A stretch of DNA of 64,000 bases from Pricia antarctica (GCF_900101815.1 NZ_FNAO01000010.1:104069-168068); one strand, 5' to 3'; counted from the stretch's first letter, positions 46,994-56,655 are shown. Numbers and translations are program-made. The notes: generated from the sequence alone by a model not told the origin.

Positions 46994-49741
46994 TCAGGTT
47001 GATTTCCTATAGGATAATGGAGACATTCCGTAATTATTTTTAAAAGTGGTCGAAAAATAATTTGGCGAAGAAAAACCGCAGGTGTACCCAATCTCCGAGA
47101 TGGTCAAGGAGGTATTTTCCAACATTGACTTGGCTTTTTCCAGTCGAATGTTGCCAATATAATCGCTTATGCTGATACCCATAATGGCCTTGACCTTTCT
47201 GTATAATTGAACTCTTGAAATATTGAGATTTTCAGCCAGGGTTTCAACGGAAAATTCCGAATTCCCCAAATTGTCTTTGATTAATCCGTTCAATTTATTA
47301 ATAAATCGCTGTTCTATATTTCCAAAGGTATCGACGTGTTCTATTTTGTGAATGTTGCTGCTGTAGTAAAACCGTAGCTTTTCCCTATTGTAAAGTAATG
47401 ATTTAATCGACTGTATCAGGATGGAATAGCTAAACGGCTTGGTCAGATAGAGGTCCGCACCCGAATCAAGACCTTTCAAATAGGATTCCTTATCACTCAT
47501 CGCGGTAAGAATTATTGTGGGAATATGAGAGGTCCGTAAATCCCTTTTTAAGATTTCACAGATTTCAAATCCATTTTTATCTGGAAGGGCTATATCGCAA
47601 ATAATTACATCCGGTATGACATTAAAAGCTTTTTCAATAGGATCCGTGCCGTCCGAGAGATGGATATCATATTCTAAAGTCAATTTATTTTGGAGGAATC
47701 TGAGCAAATCACGGTTATCTTCTATGATTAGGATAGAATATTTTTCATTGCCCTTTTGTGGTGCCTGTAACAGATAATCATCGTCGACCAAGTGTTCGGA
47801 ACTAAAATCTATAATCTGGGTATCCACCAGATCCTGATCAGTAATGATCTCGGTTTCATCAAAATGGGCCTTGCCCTTATATAACGTGATGATGAACTCG
47901 GCGCCATGAAAAGACTTGATTTCGATAGCCCCTTTGTGCATTCCAACAAACTCCTTACTTAAATGTAGGCCAATACCCGAACTGTTTTTTCTGTTGTTGG
48001 ATCCCTTAAAAAACGCCTGAAAAACACTATCCATTTCGTTTTCGGGAATACCGATACCGGAATCCCTAAAATGTATCGATACCGTGTTTTTATTCGCATC
48101 GTCATCAATCTGAATTTCAATTTTACCATTGTCGGGAGTAAATTTAAAGGCATTGGAGAGGAGGTTGAAATATACCTTGTCCATCAAATTTCTATCAATA
48201 AACAGCTCCAATTGTTCGTTGTTCGAATATAATTTGAAGCGAATATTCCTTTTTTTTGCCTCACGCTCAAAATCCTTAAAGATATTTTTGGAAAAGATAA
48301 ATACATTGGTTTTTGACACGTGCAGGGTAAATTTCCGGTCCTCGACCTTTCTAAAGTCCAATAGTTGATTGATGAGCCTTAATAAGCGATTCGAATTGTT
48401 GTAGATCAACTCCAATTCGTTCATCAGTTTTGAGCTTCTTTCCATGGCGAAATCGCTTAACGATTCGATTGAACTCAATATTAAGGTAATCGGGGTCTTG
48501 AACTCATGGGAAAGTCCTGTGAAAAAGTTCAATTTTGCCTCGTTGCTTAACTTTATCTCTTTGGCAATTTTTTCGATCTGGTTTCGCTGGACAGTAATCT
48601 TTTTGTTCGTCAATTGCAATTGCCTATTCCTTTTTCTGATGGCAAAAATTGAATAGACGCTATAGATTGCCAAGCTTAGAATTATTGCCAATAGCGCCAT
48701 GGTAACTTTTAATAAGTTGTTTTGGGAATAATACAACTCTTTTTGATATCTAATCGCTTCAAGCTGCTCTTCGATTTCGGTCTGTTGCTCATTTATCTTA
48801 GCGAACTGGTTGAACATGATATCCGCATTCACCTTATTAATGATAGTGGTAGACAGGATGTTGTTTTTAGCTACGGATTCCTTATTAAAAATTCTTAAAG
48901 CCAGATTTATGACTTCGTCGCCGCCCGTAGGATAGAGTATTGTAGCCTTTAAGATACCATCTTTCACAGCTTGTATTCCTCCATTTGCCCCTGCTAGGCC
49001 GTCTACTCCTATAAAATCAATGTCATTCTCCAATCCCAATTCGCGAGCCACTTCCCATGCCCCAATCGCCATTCTATCATTATGGGCAAAAATATAATCT
49101 ACCTCACCATTTTGTTGCAGCAATTTTCTCAACTTTTCCTGTATAGACTCTTTTTCCCAATCCCCTTCGACACTCTGTACAATCTTTGCCTTACCAAACA
49201 TTTGTATAATCTGACGGAATCCCTGACTTCTTTCTTCTGCAGGGGAGGATCCTGCCAGTCCCTTGATCTCAATAATTTTTATGGAATCTTTTGTATTCGA
49301 TGCTATGATTTCCTTAGCCGCATTTCGACCTATTTCGATATTATCGGCTCCCAAATATGCCGTATACTCCTGGTTTTCCGTTTTCCTGTCGACTACCAGC
49401 ACCGGAATGCCAGAATTAAGGGCCTTTTGTACTACCGGCGTAATGGGTTTTGATTGAATCGGTGATACAATCAGTACATCAAGACTATCAGCAATCAAAT
49501 CTTCTATCTGCTTAATTTGTCGTGCGACTTCATAATTGGCATCTTTTATGATCAAATCGATATTGGGATTCAAGGAAGCTTGGAGCAGCATGGCATCGTT
49601 CATGGAACGACGCCAATCATCCTTGGTCATGGCTTGAGAAAAACCTATACGTATCTCGTCCGTCTTATTGTTCTTGTCACAAGAACATAGGGTAAAGAGT
49701 ATACCAAGGATTAGAAAATAACAGTTTTTGAAAAGCATCAA
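46994..49741 (-). CDS. Hybrid two-component sensor with periplasmic sugar-binding domain
   Basis: 915 residues holding a whole signalling chain. A signal with Cys (LFTLCSC, residues 15-21) leads to a LacI-type periplasmic binding domain (about 28-315; IRIGFSQAMTKDDWRRSM, VSPIQSKPITPVV, VDGLAGANGGIQAV). A membrane helix (345-368), HisKA with H412 (GLSHEFKTPITL), HATPase (NLLSNAFKFTPD, DSGIGIP), a receiver with D716 (VIICDIALPDKNG) and K768, and a C-terminal AraC DNA-binding domain (815-912) follow. Known sensors with this periplasmic domain type, such as the fructan regulator of Bacteroides thetaiotaomicron, bind fructose directly. The neighbouring GH32, MFS and susCD genes fit that ligand. 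Confidence 0.93.
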   Translation of the reverse strand: MMLFKNCYFLILGILFTLCSCDKNNKTDEIRIGFSQAMTKDDWRRSMNDAMLLQASLNPNIDLIIKDANYEVARQIKQIEDLIADSLDVLIVSPIQSKPITPVVQKALNSGIPVLVVDRKTENQEYTAYLGADNIEIGRNAAKEIIASNTKDSIKIIEIKGLAGSSPAEERSQGFRQIIQMFGKAKIVQSVEGDWEKESIQEKLRKLLQQNGEVDYIFAHNDRMAIGAWEVARELGLENDIDFIGVDGLAGANGGIQAVKDGILKATILYPTGGDEVINLALRIFNKESVAKNNILSTTIINKVNADIMFNQFAKINEQQTEIEEQLEAIRYQKELYYSQNNLLKVTMALLAIILSLAIYSVYSIFAIRKRNRQLQLTNKKITVQRNQIEKIAKEIKLSNEAKLNFFTGLSHEFKTPITLILSSIESLSDFAMERSSKLMNELELIYNNSNRLLRLINQLLDFRKVEDRKFTLHVSKTNVFIFSKNIFKDFEREAKKRNIRFKLYSNNEQLELFIDRNLMDKVYFNLLSNAFKFTPDNGKIEIQIDDDANKNTVSIHFRDSGIGIPENEMDSVFQAFFKGSNNRKNSSGIGLHLSKEFVGMHKGAIEIKSFHGAEFIITLYKGKAHFDETEIITDQDLVDTQIIDFSSEHLVDDDYLLQAPQKGNEKYSILIIEDNRDLLRFLQNKLTLEYDIHLSDGTDPIEKAFNVIPDVIICDIALPDKNGFEICEILKRDLRTSHIPTIILTAMSDKESYLKGLDSGADLYLTKPFSYSILIQSIKSLLYNREKLRFYYSSNIHKIEHVDTFGNIEQRFINKLNGLIKDNLGNSEFSVETLAENLNISRVQLYRKVKAIMGISISDYIGNIRLEKAKSMLENTSLTISEIGYTCGFSSPNYFSTTFKNNYGMSPLSYRKST

Positions 49742-49773
49742 TTTTCTCTAGTTGACAAATTAAGCCTGAATGT

Positions 49774-49789
49774 ACAAATAAGTATTTGT
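49774..49789 (-). promoter_or_regulatory. Dyad upstream of the hybrid sensor gene
   Basis: ACAAATA-AG-TATTTGT is a perfect 7-base dyad located 32 bases upstream of the sensor ATG. The 120 bases between the start codon and the IS66 end (49742-49860) are all that remains of the sensor's promoter region. The site may serve autoregulation. Confidence 0.35.
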
Positions 49790-49933
49790 TCTTTGACTTG
49801 CCAATCAGGAATCGTTACCATTGGGGGGATTATAAAGAAACCTATCATTAGGTCCGCTATGTAAGCATCCGAGCAAGTGCATCTTTCCCAACTCTGGCCA
49901 CCGGCATACCTTTGTCGCAAACAGATATAGGTT

Positions 49934-50206
49934 ATGACAAAAAACGGCAATGCATTGCGGATGCACAAATTGGTGAAGGAATTCAGGGGATTCGGTCGGA
50001 GCCAAAAGGAATTTGCGGCGGCACATGGACTGTCGGAAGGCAAAATGCACTATTGGGTCTCCAAAACGGCACGGGCCGAACGACCGGCCCCTCCATCGAT
50101 TGTTGCGAAGAAAGACTTTGTCGCCATCTCGGTAACGCCGGAATCTGAAGACCGCAACATCGTGATCCGCCTTAAGAGCGGCGTCGAGATCGAAATACCG
50201 GTATAG
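49934..50206 (+). CDS. tnpA: IS66 accessory protein A (TnpA-like, HTH)
   Basis: 90 residues. It contains a helix-turn-helix-like region (LVKEFRGFGRSQKEFAAAHG, SEGKMHYWVSK) typical of the first IS66 orf, thought to bind DNA at the element ends. The stop codon is followed directly by the ATG of tnpB, indicating coupled translation. A longer opposite-strand frame covers the same bases but shows no protein features. Confidence 0.8.
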   Translation: MTKNGNALRMHKLVKEFRGFGRSQKEFAAAHGLSEGKMHYWVSKTARAERPAPPSIVAKKDFVAISVTPESEDRNIVIRLKSGVEIEIPV

Positions 50207-50557
50207 ATGTTCGCCCTGACCGTTTCCCAACGTTTCGAACTCTACATGCGCCCCACCGATATGCGCAAGGGCTTCAACGGCCTTAGCGGTCTTGTGGCCA
50301 ATGATCTGGATCGGAGCCCGGACAGAGGTACGGTGTACATCTTCATCAACAGGGCGCGCAACAAGGTGAAGCTGCTCCGCCGGCAGTCCGGGGGCTTCGT
50401 ACTATACTACAAGAGGCTGGAATCGGGCACTTTCGAGCTGCCGGAATATGACCCCGAAGTGGGAAGTCTGCGCCTGGGCTACGCCCAACTGATACTGCTT
50501 ATCGACGGCATCGCCATTACCAATATGGCCCGGAAAAAACGTTACGAAAAAGTATAG
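50207..50557 (+). CDS. tnpB: IS66 accessory protein TnpB
   Basis: 116 residues with the well-conserved IS66 Orf2 pattern: RFELYMRPTDMRKGFNGLSG, GTVYIFINRARNKVKLLRR, GFVLYYKRLESGTFELP. It is required for IS66 transposition, though its biochemical role is not settled. It directly abuts the preceding orf and lies 37 bases before the transposase ATG. Confidence 0.92.
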   Translation: MFALTVSQRFELYMRPTDMRKGFNGLSGLVANDLDRSPDRGTVYIFINRARNKVKLLRRQSGGFVLYYKRLESGTFELPEYDPEVGSLRLGYAQLILLIDGIAITNMARKKRYEKV

Positions 50558-50594
50558 CTAGGGGTTGCTTTTTTGCCCTGTTACCAGTATTTTT

Positions 50595-52073
50595 ATGGTA
50601 ACGATGACCTATCAGGAACTACTTGTCGAGAACCGGGACCTTCAAAAGAAGGAGCAGGTCTCGACGGCCAGAATAACTTCTTTGGAACACCAACTGGCCC
50701 AGCTCTACAAACTTATAGGCGGGTTCAAGTCCGAGAGTTTTATTACGGAGACCGTCATAGATCAATTATCGCTGTTTTCAGGGGATACGGTCGAGACAAT
50801 AGAAGAGACCCCACAGGAAACAATCACCTATACCAGGGACAAACAGAAGCACCGGGGGCGCAATGCGCTGCCGGAACATCTGCCGGTCAGGGAAGTGATC
50901 ATCGAGCCGGAAGGGGATACCACGGGCCTGAAGAAAATCGGGGAAGAGGTCAGCGAGACCTTGGAATATACCCCGGCAAGCCTTGTCAAAAGAAGGACGA
51001 TTCGCCCCAAATACGCCAAGGCCGACGGCGATGGCGTCCTGATCGCACCGCTCCCGACGCGCCCGATTGACAAGGCCATTGTCGAGGCCTGCCTATTGGC
51101 GCATATCCTGGTAAGCAAATATATCGACCACCTACCGTTCTACCGTCAGATCCGGATGTTCAAACGGGATTTCGGGTGGGAGCCCGCCCAGAGCACCATG
51201 GGCGATTGGATGGCAGGTTGCTGCAAGTTACTGGATCCGCTCTACAATGCCCTGAAACAAAAAATACTCGCTTCGGATTACATACAGGCCGACGAATCGC
51301 CGATCAAGGTACTCGATTCAGATAAAAAAGGCCGTACACATCAAGGATATCAATGGGTCTATCACAATCCCGTTCAAAAACTTGTGATCTTCAACTACCG
51401 TCCGGGGCGTGGCCCGAACGGCCCAAAGGAACTGCTTGCGGGCTATAAGGGCCATCTGCAATGCGACGGTTATAGCGTATATGACAAAATAGGGGCCGAT
51501 CCCGATATTACCCTTGCCGGATGCCTGGTACATGCAAGGCGCAAGTTCCACGATGCGCTGGACAGTGACAAAAAGCGGTCGCAAACGGTTCTGGGGCTTT
51601 TTAGAAAAATGTACCTTGAAGAAAGGAACATCAAAGAAGGGACGCCGGACGATTTTGGGAAAAGAAAGCTGTTAAGGGAAAAAAAGATCAAGCCGCTGTT
51701 GGCACAGATCAAAACGTGGATCGGGGCCGAACAGTTCAAGGTACTGCCCAAAAGCCCCATCGGCAAGGCGATGGCCTATTTCATCAACCAATACCCGAAA
51801 CTCAATGCCATTTTTGACGACGGGCGTATCGAACTCGACAACAACCTGATAGAGAACGCCATCAGGCCAATGGCCATCGGCAGGAAAAACTATCTCTTCT
51901 GCGGATCCCACGATGCGGCACAAAACGCCGCCATGCTCTATTCGTTTTTCGGCAGCTGCAAAATGCAGAATATCAACCCCAGGGAATGGCTCGAGGATAC
52001 CCTGCAAAGAATCCCGGATCATAGCATACAAAAACTTGAGGAGCTCCTGCCCGGATATCAAATCAAGGTGTAG
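50595..52073 (+). CDS. tnpC: IS66 transposase TnpC (DDE type)
   Basis: 492 residues from the ATG at 50595 (another ATG at 50604; a TTG at 50565 is unlikely). The N-terminal leucine-rich helix ([20 protein letters not shown]) is followed by the DDE core: Asp in [13 protein letters not shown], Asp in [11 protein letters not shown] and Glu in [19 protein letters not shown]. The reading frame is intact, so the element may be active. The stop lies 16 bases inside the right inverted repeat end. Confidence 0.93.
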   Translation: MVTMTYQELLVENRDLQKKEQVSTARITSLEHQLAQLYKLIGGFKSESFITETVIDQLSLFSGDTVETIEETPQETITYTRDKQKHRGRNALPEHLPVREVIIEPEGDTTGLKKIGEEVSETLEYTPASLVKRRTIRPKYAKADGDGVLIAPLPTRPIDKAIVEACLLAHILVSKYIDHLPFYRQIRMFKRDFGWEPAQSTMGDWMAGCCKLLDPLYNALKQKILASDYIQADESPIKVLDSDKKGRTHQGYQWVYHNPVQKLVIFNYRPGRGPNGPKELLAGYKGHLQCDGYSVYDKIGADPDITLAGCLVHARRKFHDALDSDKKRSQTVLGLFRKMYLEERNIKEGTPDDFGKRKLLREKKIKPLLAQIKTWIGAEQFKVLPKSPIGKAMAYFINQYPKLNAIFDDGRIELDNNLIENAIRPMAIGRKNYLFCGSHDAAQNAAMLYSFFGSCKMQNINPREWLEDTLQRIPDHSIQKLEELLPGYQIKV

Positions 52074-52089
52074 TTGCTCGGATGCTAAC

Positions 52090-52469
52090 GACTGTTCAGT
52101 GCTTTAGCATACATCAATAATACATCGGCGTAGCGGATATAAGGGTTATCAAAAGGGGAATCGTTCACATAATTGTTCGGTTTGGCGGCATGCCATTTCC
52201 AAACTCTTTGATTGGGGGCGTCCAAAGACCAGGCCTCTTCATTATTCATGCCCTCCTCTGGAGTCCAATTGTTGGCATTGTGCTTTGCAATGTTGTTTGA
52301 AGAGCGAATATCATCTTCGCCATAGGTTTCGGCAAAATCGACATTAATAAAAGATGTACCGAAACCAGCACCTTGGTTCGTGTCGCCAGCCGGAACCATA
52401 AACGAACCTAACCGTCCGCCTTCATTAAAGCCCGGGCAGTCCATCCCGATAAAAAAAACGGTTTCGACA
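52090..52469 (-). pseudogene. Internal susD fragment truncated by IS66
   Basis: The minus-strand frame encodes VETVFFIGMDCPGFNEGGRL, NNWTPEEGMNNEEAW and PYIRYADVLLMYAKALN, a recognisable middle segment of a SusD protein. It stops at the IS66 right end, immediately after the YADVLLMYAEAL-type helix. The N-terminal half and signal peptide are missing, and no matching C-terminal half is found on the other side of the element. At its 5' side it joins a different gene fragment near 52470. Confidence 0.8.
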
Positions 52470-52697
52470 CTCATCACCCAACGAGCTATCAAGTTTGGTG
52501 GATATTACCCAGTCCGGTTCCCTAGACTTAAATTCGACCTTCGTTGTGTCCAACTTGGTTTTGAATTCGTTTGAGGCATATTTAATAGTTGGATTCTGTA
52601 AACTATTTTGGATATCCAAAGTCAGTTTTTTCTCGGAATCGGTACAGGAAACCAGTAATAGAATAATTGTTAAGCATTCAAAAAAATATTTGTTCAT
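52470..52697 (-). pseudogene. 5' fragment of a lipoprotein gene fused out of frame to the susD fragment
   Basis: From the ATG at 52697 about 75 residues are plausible: a lipoprotein signal (FFECLTIILLLVSC) and then EPDWVISTKLDSSLGDE. The frame then runs into the susD fragment in the wrong register and stops at 52425. The segment may be the N-terminal alpha/beta domain found before GH20/GH67-type barrels, a weak guess. It documents a deletion junction between two unrelated genes. Confidence 0.6.
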
Positions 52698-53008
52698 TTT
52701 ATCTTTAGTTTATGTCCTAATTCTGAGTCTTAGCCAAATCCTTAAGCTATTTAAAATCATTTACATAGACTTTAAACAGGGGCTAGTGGAGAGCAGCCGG
52801 TTCAAACAACTCCAAAAAATCCATGGAACGGGTAACCCTTCCGCTATAATTATTCCTTAAAGGGACCAACATACTGACTTTCTACCAAAAAGGTTCTTGT
52901 AAAGGAGCTACCCAGTCCAATATTCCCGTCAATATATTCGATATCGAATATGTACCAACTAGTGACAAAAACATTTCAACTAATCTTTGTATTAGTTTAA
53001 CCGACTTA
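52698..53008. other. Intergenic region with an 18-base perfect palindrome
   Basis: 311 bases between the chimeric remnant and the last gene of the oxidative locus. ATATTCGATATCGAATAT (52934-52951) is a perfect palindrome. A minus-strand piece (GLGSSFTRTFLVESQYVG) reads protein-like but is too short to identify. No terminator with a T-run was seen. Confidence 0.4.
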
Positions 53009-55864
53009 TTAAAAAGGTCTTGCCCCTTTTGCAATATTAATGTCGCGTTCAGCCTGCAGCGTATATTTAGTCCAAGAAAAATACTTTGCATCTTTAAAAC
53101 TGTTTGATGACGATTTATATCCTTCCAGGTAAGGGACTTCTTTATAATGAGAAGAAGTTATTTTACTTATTTTTTCCCAGTAAATGAGGCAGTTACCAAG
53201 CAAAGTAACAGCGTTCGCCTGTTGTAATTTATTTCCTGTGCGCCTGAACTCCTGTAATGCCACTCCTGCCCGCAGTTTATCGGCAAAATAAAGACTTAAA
53301 TATGCCCAGGTTTCAAGATCGTCCAGCTCGCATGCCAATGGCGTTACTGAAGCTGTCTGCAAAGGTTTAACAAGCTTTAATACATCCCTGCCAGCCAGTT
53401 CGAGCGAATCGGCCAGCATTAAAGGAGTTACCTTATCTGATGTTAGCGTTTTATTTTCATCCATTGCTTTTACATAATCGGCTATTGATATAAACTTTGG
53501 ATCTAATACCGGATGATCAATTAGTTCATCTACCGAAATAAAAGAAGACACTGTATCATGCAAGCCTGCATTTGCAGCAAATGGAGCAAGAAATCCTTCG
53601 GAATACAAGGTGTAATCCCATGTGGCAGCGAAAAAAGAGGCCAAGCTTAAAGGCATTTGGCTTGCCTCGGTATAAGCTGTAAGTAAACGCGGTCCTTCGC
53701 CGTTACCATACCTTGTATTAAAGCCTTCTTCAAACACTTCATTAGGAGTTGAAGGGTCGTATAACAGCCGCCCCCATAGTTTATAAAACAACCATTGTTT
53801 TTGAAATGCATAATCCCAGTTGCGATGGTTGTTGTCAATATGAGAGAAATCTTTTGCAGGAATATATCCTTCCGATCCAACAAAATAACCGTTTACAAAA
53901 TCATGTGTATTTTCAGCAATGTGTGCCCTTATAAAATCGGGCTGTCCCCAACGGAGTATAAAAAAATCTTCATTGCGGATCATCCATTCAATTCTGTAAT
54001 TAACAGGAAGCGGATTCCAGTAGCCGTCGTCTTTTTTTCCAGAATGTGAATCGTGCGTCATAGCCAGCACCGGCGTGGAGTGACCATGAGACCAGTTGAA
54101 TTTCACTTCTACCAAAGTGGTGTCAGGAAGATCAGCATTGTTGATCACACGCCTCATTTCAAGAGGGTCAGACGACAACACAGAACGATGAAGCAACTTA
54201 ATGGGCCTGTTGGCGGCTTTAATTCCTGCTACCACAGTTTCTTCTATCCAGTCTTCGCGATCTTTAGGCGTCATATCTGGCAAATCGCCGTTTGCTGTTT
54301 TGAAGTTGCTCATCCAGTCAGCAAGTGTAATTCCAATACCTGCCAGATCAGGATATTCATTAATCACCTGCGTTACCACTTCCCGGGTATATTGTTTTAC
54401 AATTGCAGAAGTATCGTTTCTTTCTTTTACACCATAGGCCTTGGCAAACTCAGGAGATACAGCAATGTTCCAGTTTACTATAAATGGTTCGATGCCACGC
54501 TCTCTTGCCATGCGGAACAAGGATGTGAAAAAATGTTTCCGTTCTTTCATTTCTTCATCCGAAAAATTATTAGCTGCCGGAAAATTGACAGGCTTAACCA
54601 TAAATGAAAATGGATGAATGTTCCATAAGGAAAGTATATTGAACCTGTTGTCTGCCATCTGATCTAAAAATGCCTGCCAGAAATGAAGGTCTTTACATAG
54701 CTCCATATTCTCCTCCATAGCGGGGCCTGAGCGGTAAGAAGACCAAGGAAGATTAAATTTGATGGCGCGTACTGCAAAATGAGGGTTAACGGTTTTCGCT
54801 TTGACTTCCTGCCATACATTTCCCAATTGGATCTGTTCTGCAACTTCAAGCAATCCATACATGGCGCCGGTTGTATCAATGGCAGTAATGCGTAATTTCT
54901 TATTTAAAAAACTTATGCGGAAGCCTTCCTTCTTTATGGAGGTATCCGCTTTGGATATGATGACCGAAATATCCTGTGCCGGATTTGCCGTTATATTAGT
55001 TGCTATAACCTGCTGACCTGAATTTTGAAAAGCTTTTTGCAACCTGTCAACACCAAAAGCCAGAGGTTTACATGCTGTATCAAATGCAACACTTACCTCC
55101 TCCTTTATTTCTTTTGCAGGTATATCGATTTTCATGGCATATTGTGGCACATTCACATCAATAATACGGATATTTTTAAACCATGAACTTGCCTTTTCGC
55201 GTTCGGGATTGTTACCTAAAAAATGAATTTTAAAAGCAATATAACCTTCATCGTATTTGGAGTTAACCAGGTGAGCTGTTGGTATTCCATTGAGCCAAAC
55301 TTTTATTTCATTTCCAATAGCTTCTATTCTCCAGCGGTTCCATTCCCCAACCCGTTTTTCTGCATGCTGTGCACGCTTATCCTGCTGTAATGTATAAAGC
55401 CAGTTCCAGCTTGTACCAAAGTCATCAAAAATGCCGCCAGTCCAGTTTCGTGCAGTATGATCCACTTTTACCTGATAGCCATTTAATCTCACATGCGCAG
55501 TATCCGGAGCGTTTTGTGCACGAAATAAAATCCCATATTGAAATGCAGTATCCCGCCTGCAATCCACTTCAAAAATAAAATCCCTATAGATTTTATTGGT
55601 ACGCAAAAAAGTATGTTCCTTTGTATTTGCTTTCATGTTAAGCACAATGCAACCATTTTCAACCCTTGCTTTACCATCACCTCCTGTAATCGTCCATCCA
55701 TCCAAATTTTTACCGTTGAATAAGGACTTCCAAACCCCAGCTGTTTGTGATGAAACCGGCTGAAGCGTAGCTGATATAACAAATAGAATACAGACTACTA
55801 TTAACCGCTTTACTTTTTCAGGCAAAGAGCTCCCGTTTAATATCTGTAAAAAATGAATCTTCAT
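53009..55864 (-). CDS. DUF1080 domain fused to a GH67/GH20-like TIM-barrel enzyme
   Basis: 951 residues, signal peptide near the start (LIVVCILFVISATLQPVSSQ). Residues about 45-235 are a DUF1080 jelly roll (WKSLFNGKNLDGWTITGGDG, GYQVKVDHTARNWTGGIFD, EWNRWRIEAIGNEIKVWLNG), the fold of 3-keto-disaccharide hydrolases. Residues about 250-345 form the alpha/beta domain found before GH20/GH67 barrels (AFGVDRLQKAFQNSGQQV, GAMYGLLEVAEQI). The rest is a large barrel (FNILSLWNIHPFSF, GIEPFIVNWNIA, AGIGITLADWM) with a helical tail. The fusion couples a keto-glycoside hydrolase fold to a glycosidase-like one. Exact activity is unknown. A separate DUF1080 gene lies 71 bases upstream. Confidence 0.75.
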   Translation of the reverse strand: MKIHFLQILNGSSLPEKVKRLIVVCILFVISATLQPVSSQTAGVWKSLFNGKNLDGWTITGGDGKARVENGCIVLNMKANTKEHTFLRTNKIYRDFIFEVDCRRDTAFQYGILFRAQNAPDTAHVRLNGYQVKVDHTARNWTGGIFDDFGTSWNWLYTLQQDKRAQHAEKRVGEWNRWRIEAIGNEIKVWLNGIPTAHLVNSKYDEGYIAFKIHFLGNNPEREKASSWFKNIRIIDVNVPQYAMKIDIPAKEIKEEVSVAFDTACKPLAFGVDRLQKAFQNSGQQVIATNITANPAQDISVIISKADTSIKKEGFRISFLNKKLRITAIDTTGAMYGLLEVAEQIQLGNVWQEVKAKTVNPHFAVRAIKFNLPWSSYRSGPAMEENMELCKDLHFWQAFLDQMADNRFNILSLWNIHPFSFMVKPVNFPAANNFSDEEMKERKHFFTSLFRMARERGIEPFIVNWNIAVSPEFAKAYGVKERNDTSAIVKQYTREVVTQVINEYPDLAGIGITLADWMSNFKTANGDLPDMTPKDREDWIEETVVAGIKAANRPIKLLHRSVLSSDPLEMRRVINNADLPDTTLVEVKFNWSHGHSTPVLAMTHDSHSGKKDDGYWNPLPVNYRIEWMIRNEDFFILRWGQPDFIRAHIAENTHDFVNGYFVGSEGYIPAKDFSHIDNNHRNWDYAFQKQWLFYKLWGRLLYDPSTPNEVFEEGFNTRYGNGEGPRLLTAYTEASQMPLSLASFFAATWDYTLYSEGFLAPFAANAGLHDTVSSFISVDELIDHPVLDPKFISIADYVKAMDENKTLTSDKVTPLMLADSLELAGRDVLKLVKPLQTASVTPLACELDDLETWAYLSLYFADKLRAGVALQEFRRTGNKLQQANAVTLLGNCLIYWEKISKITSSHYKEVPYLEGYKSSSNSFKDAKYFSWTKYTLQAERDINIAKGARPF

Positions 55865-55935
55865 TAGTTCTTTTTTTTAACTGTATTAACCATCATTATA
55901 ATCCAATAAAAAACCAGGGAATTACTTTACACCAT

Positions 55936-56655
55936 TCATTCTGTTTCCTTAACCGGAATATCTATGCCACGTGAATACTTAGAAGCATTTTTACTGATGA
56001 TGCGGATATTTTTAAACATTGCCTGCATCTGATCATTCCATTCGGTATTTTTCAGATAATGAATTTTGAGAGCAATAAAACCTTCTTTATACCTTGAGTT
56101 AATCATATTGGTTGTAGGAATGCCATTCACCCATACTTTAATACGATCCCCAATAGCCTCAATACGAAAGCGATTCCATTCACCAACGCGTTCGGCTTGC
56201 TGGGCGCGTACATCACCTTCTAGTGGATGCAGCCAAGTGACATAGCTGCCAAAATCAAGAAATATACCACCAGTCCATCGGCGTGTCAATGAAGGGTCTA
56301 TTTTAATCTGGTATCCGTAAAGGCTTACTGCGGCGGTATCAGGTGATTTAATAGTTCGAAAAAGGATGCCTGAATCAAAACTGGTATCCCGCTTAACTTC
56401 AAGTTCAAGTATAAAGTCTTTGTATTTTTTTTTAGTGCGGACAAATACATGCCTGCTGGTGTTTTTGGTCATGTGAATGAGAAAAGCGCTATCCTTAATA
56501 ACCACGTTGGCTGGCGAATCGACAATGGTCCAACCTTTAAAGGTTTTTCCATCAAAAATAGTATTCCATGCCTTTTCAGGCTGCGCAAACAAAGATGTGT
56601 GACTGCAAAAAACAATTAATAAAACAGCTGTAATTATTATTCTTATTCTTTTCAT
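55936..56655 (-). CDS. DUF1080 (3-keto-disaccharide hydrolase-like) protein, secreted
   Basis: 239 residues with a signal peptide (IIITAVLLIVFCSHTSLFAQ). The whole mature protein is one DUF1080 jelly roll: WNTIFDGKTFKGWTIVDSPA, FVRTKKKYKDFILELEV, SGILFRTIKSPDTA, GYQIKIDPSLTRRWTGGIF and EWNRFRIEAIGDRIKVWVNG. It is plainly related to the N-terminal domain of the downstream 951-residue protein (EWNR-RIEAIG-IKVW-NG is shared), so a domain duplication within the locus is likely. DUF1080 members act on keto-glycosides produced by C3 oxidation. The dehydrogenase encoded 44 bases upstream would be a natural partner. Confidence 0.85.
   Translation of the reverse strand: MKRIRIIITAVLLIVFCSHTSLFAQPEKAWNTIFDGKTFKGWTIVDSPANVVIKDSAFLIHMTKNTSRHVFVRTKKKYKDFILELEVKRDTSFDSGILFRTIKSPDTAAVSLYGYQIKIDPSLTRRWTGGIFLDFGSYVTWLHPLEGDVRAQQAERVGEWNRFRIEAIGDRIKVWVNGIPTTNMINSRYKEGFIALKIHYLKNTEWNDQMQAMFKNIRIISKNASKYSRGIDIPVKETE

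Larger units (their letters stand above)
49861..52089 (+). mobile_element. IS66-family insertion sequence, complete
   Basis: 2229 bases bounded by imperfect inverted repeats. The left end starts GTAAGCATCCGAGCAAG; the reverse complement of the right end reads GTTAGCATCCGAGCAAC. It carries the three IS66 genes in order and intact. The 8 bases outside the two ends (TCCGCTAT on the left, GACTGTTC on the right) differ, so the expected target duplication is absent. This suggests recombination between copies or a deletion next to the element. Bases are richer in G and C than in the flanks. It separates the fructan sensor gene from a truncated susD. Confidence 0.92.

Noticed and set aside
49805..50230. 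Minus-strand frame of 141 codons over the left IS66 end
   Set aside because: It is antisense to the recognised IS66 tnpA and crosses the element boundary; no protein family features.
49853..52097. Target-site duplication for IS66
   Set aside because: The 8 bases on the two sides (TCCGCTAT and GACTGTTC) do not match, so no duplication is claimed.
52799..52830. GGTTCAAA resembling a tRNA T-loop
   Set aside because: No cloverleaf arms or acceptor stem can be formed around it.
52495..52860. Plus-strand frame of 121 codons with a hydrophobic stretch
   Set aside because: It is antisense to the lipoprotein fragment, whose signal peptide and lipobox make the minus strand the real one.
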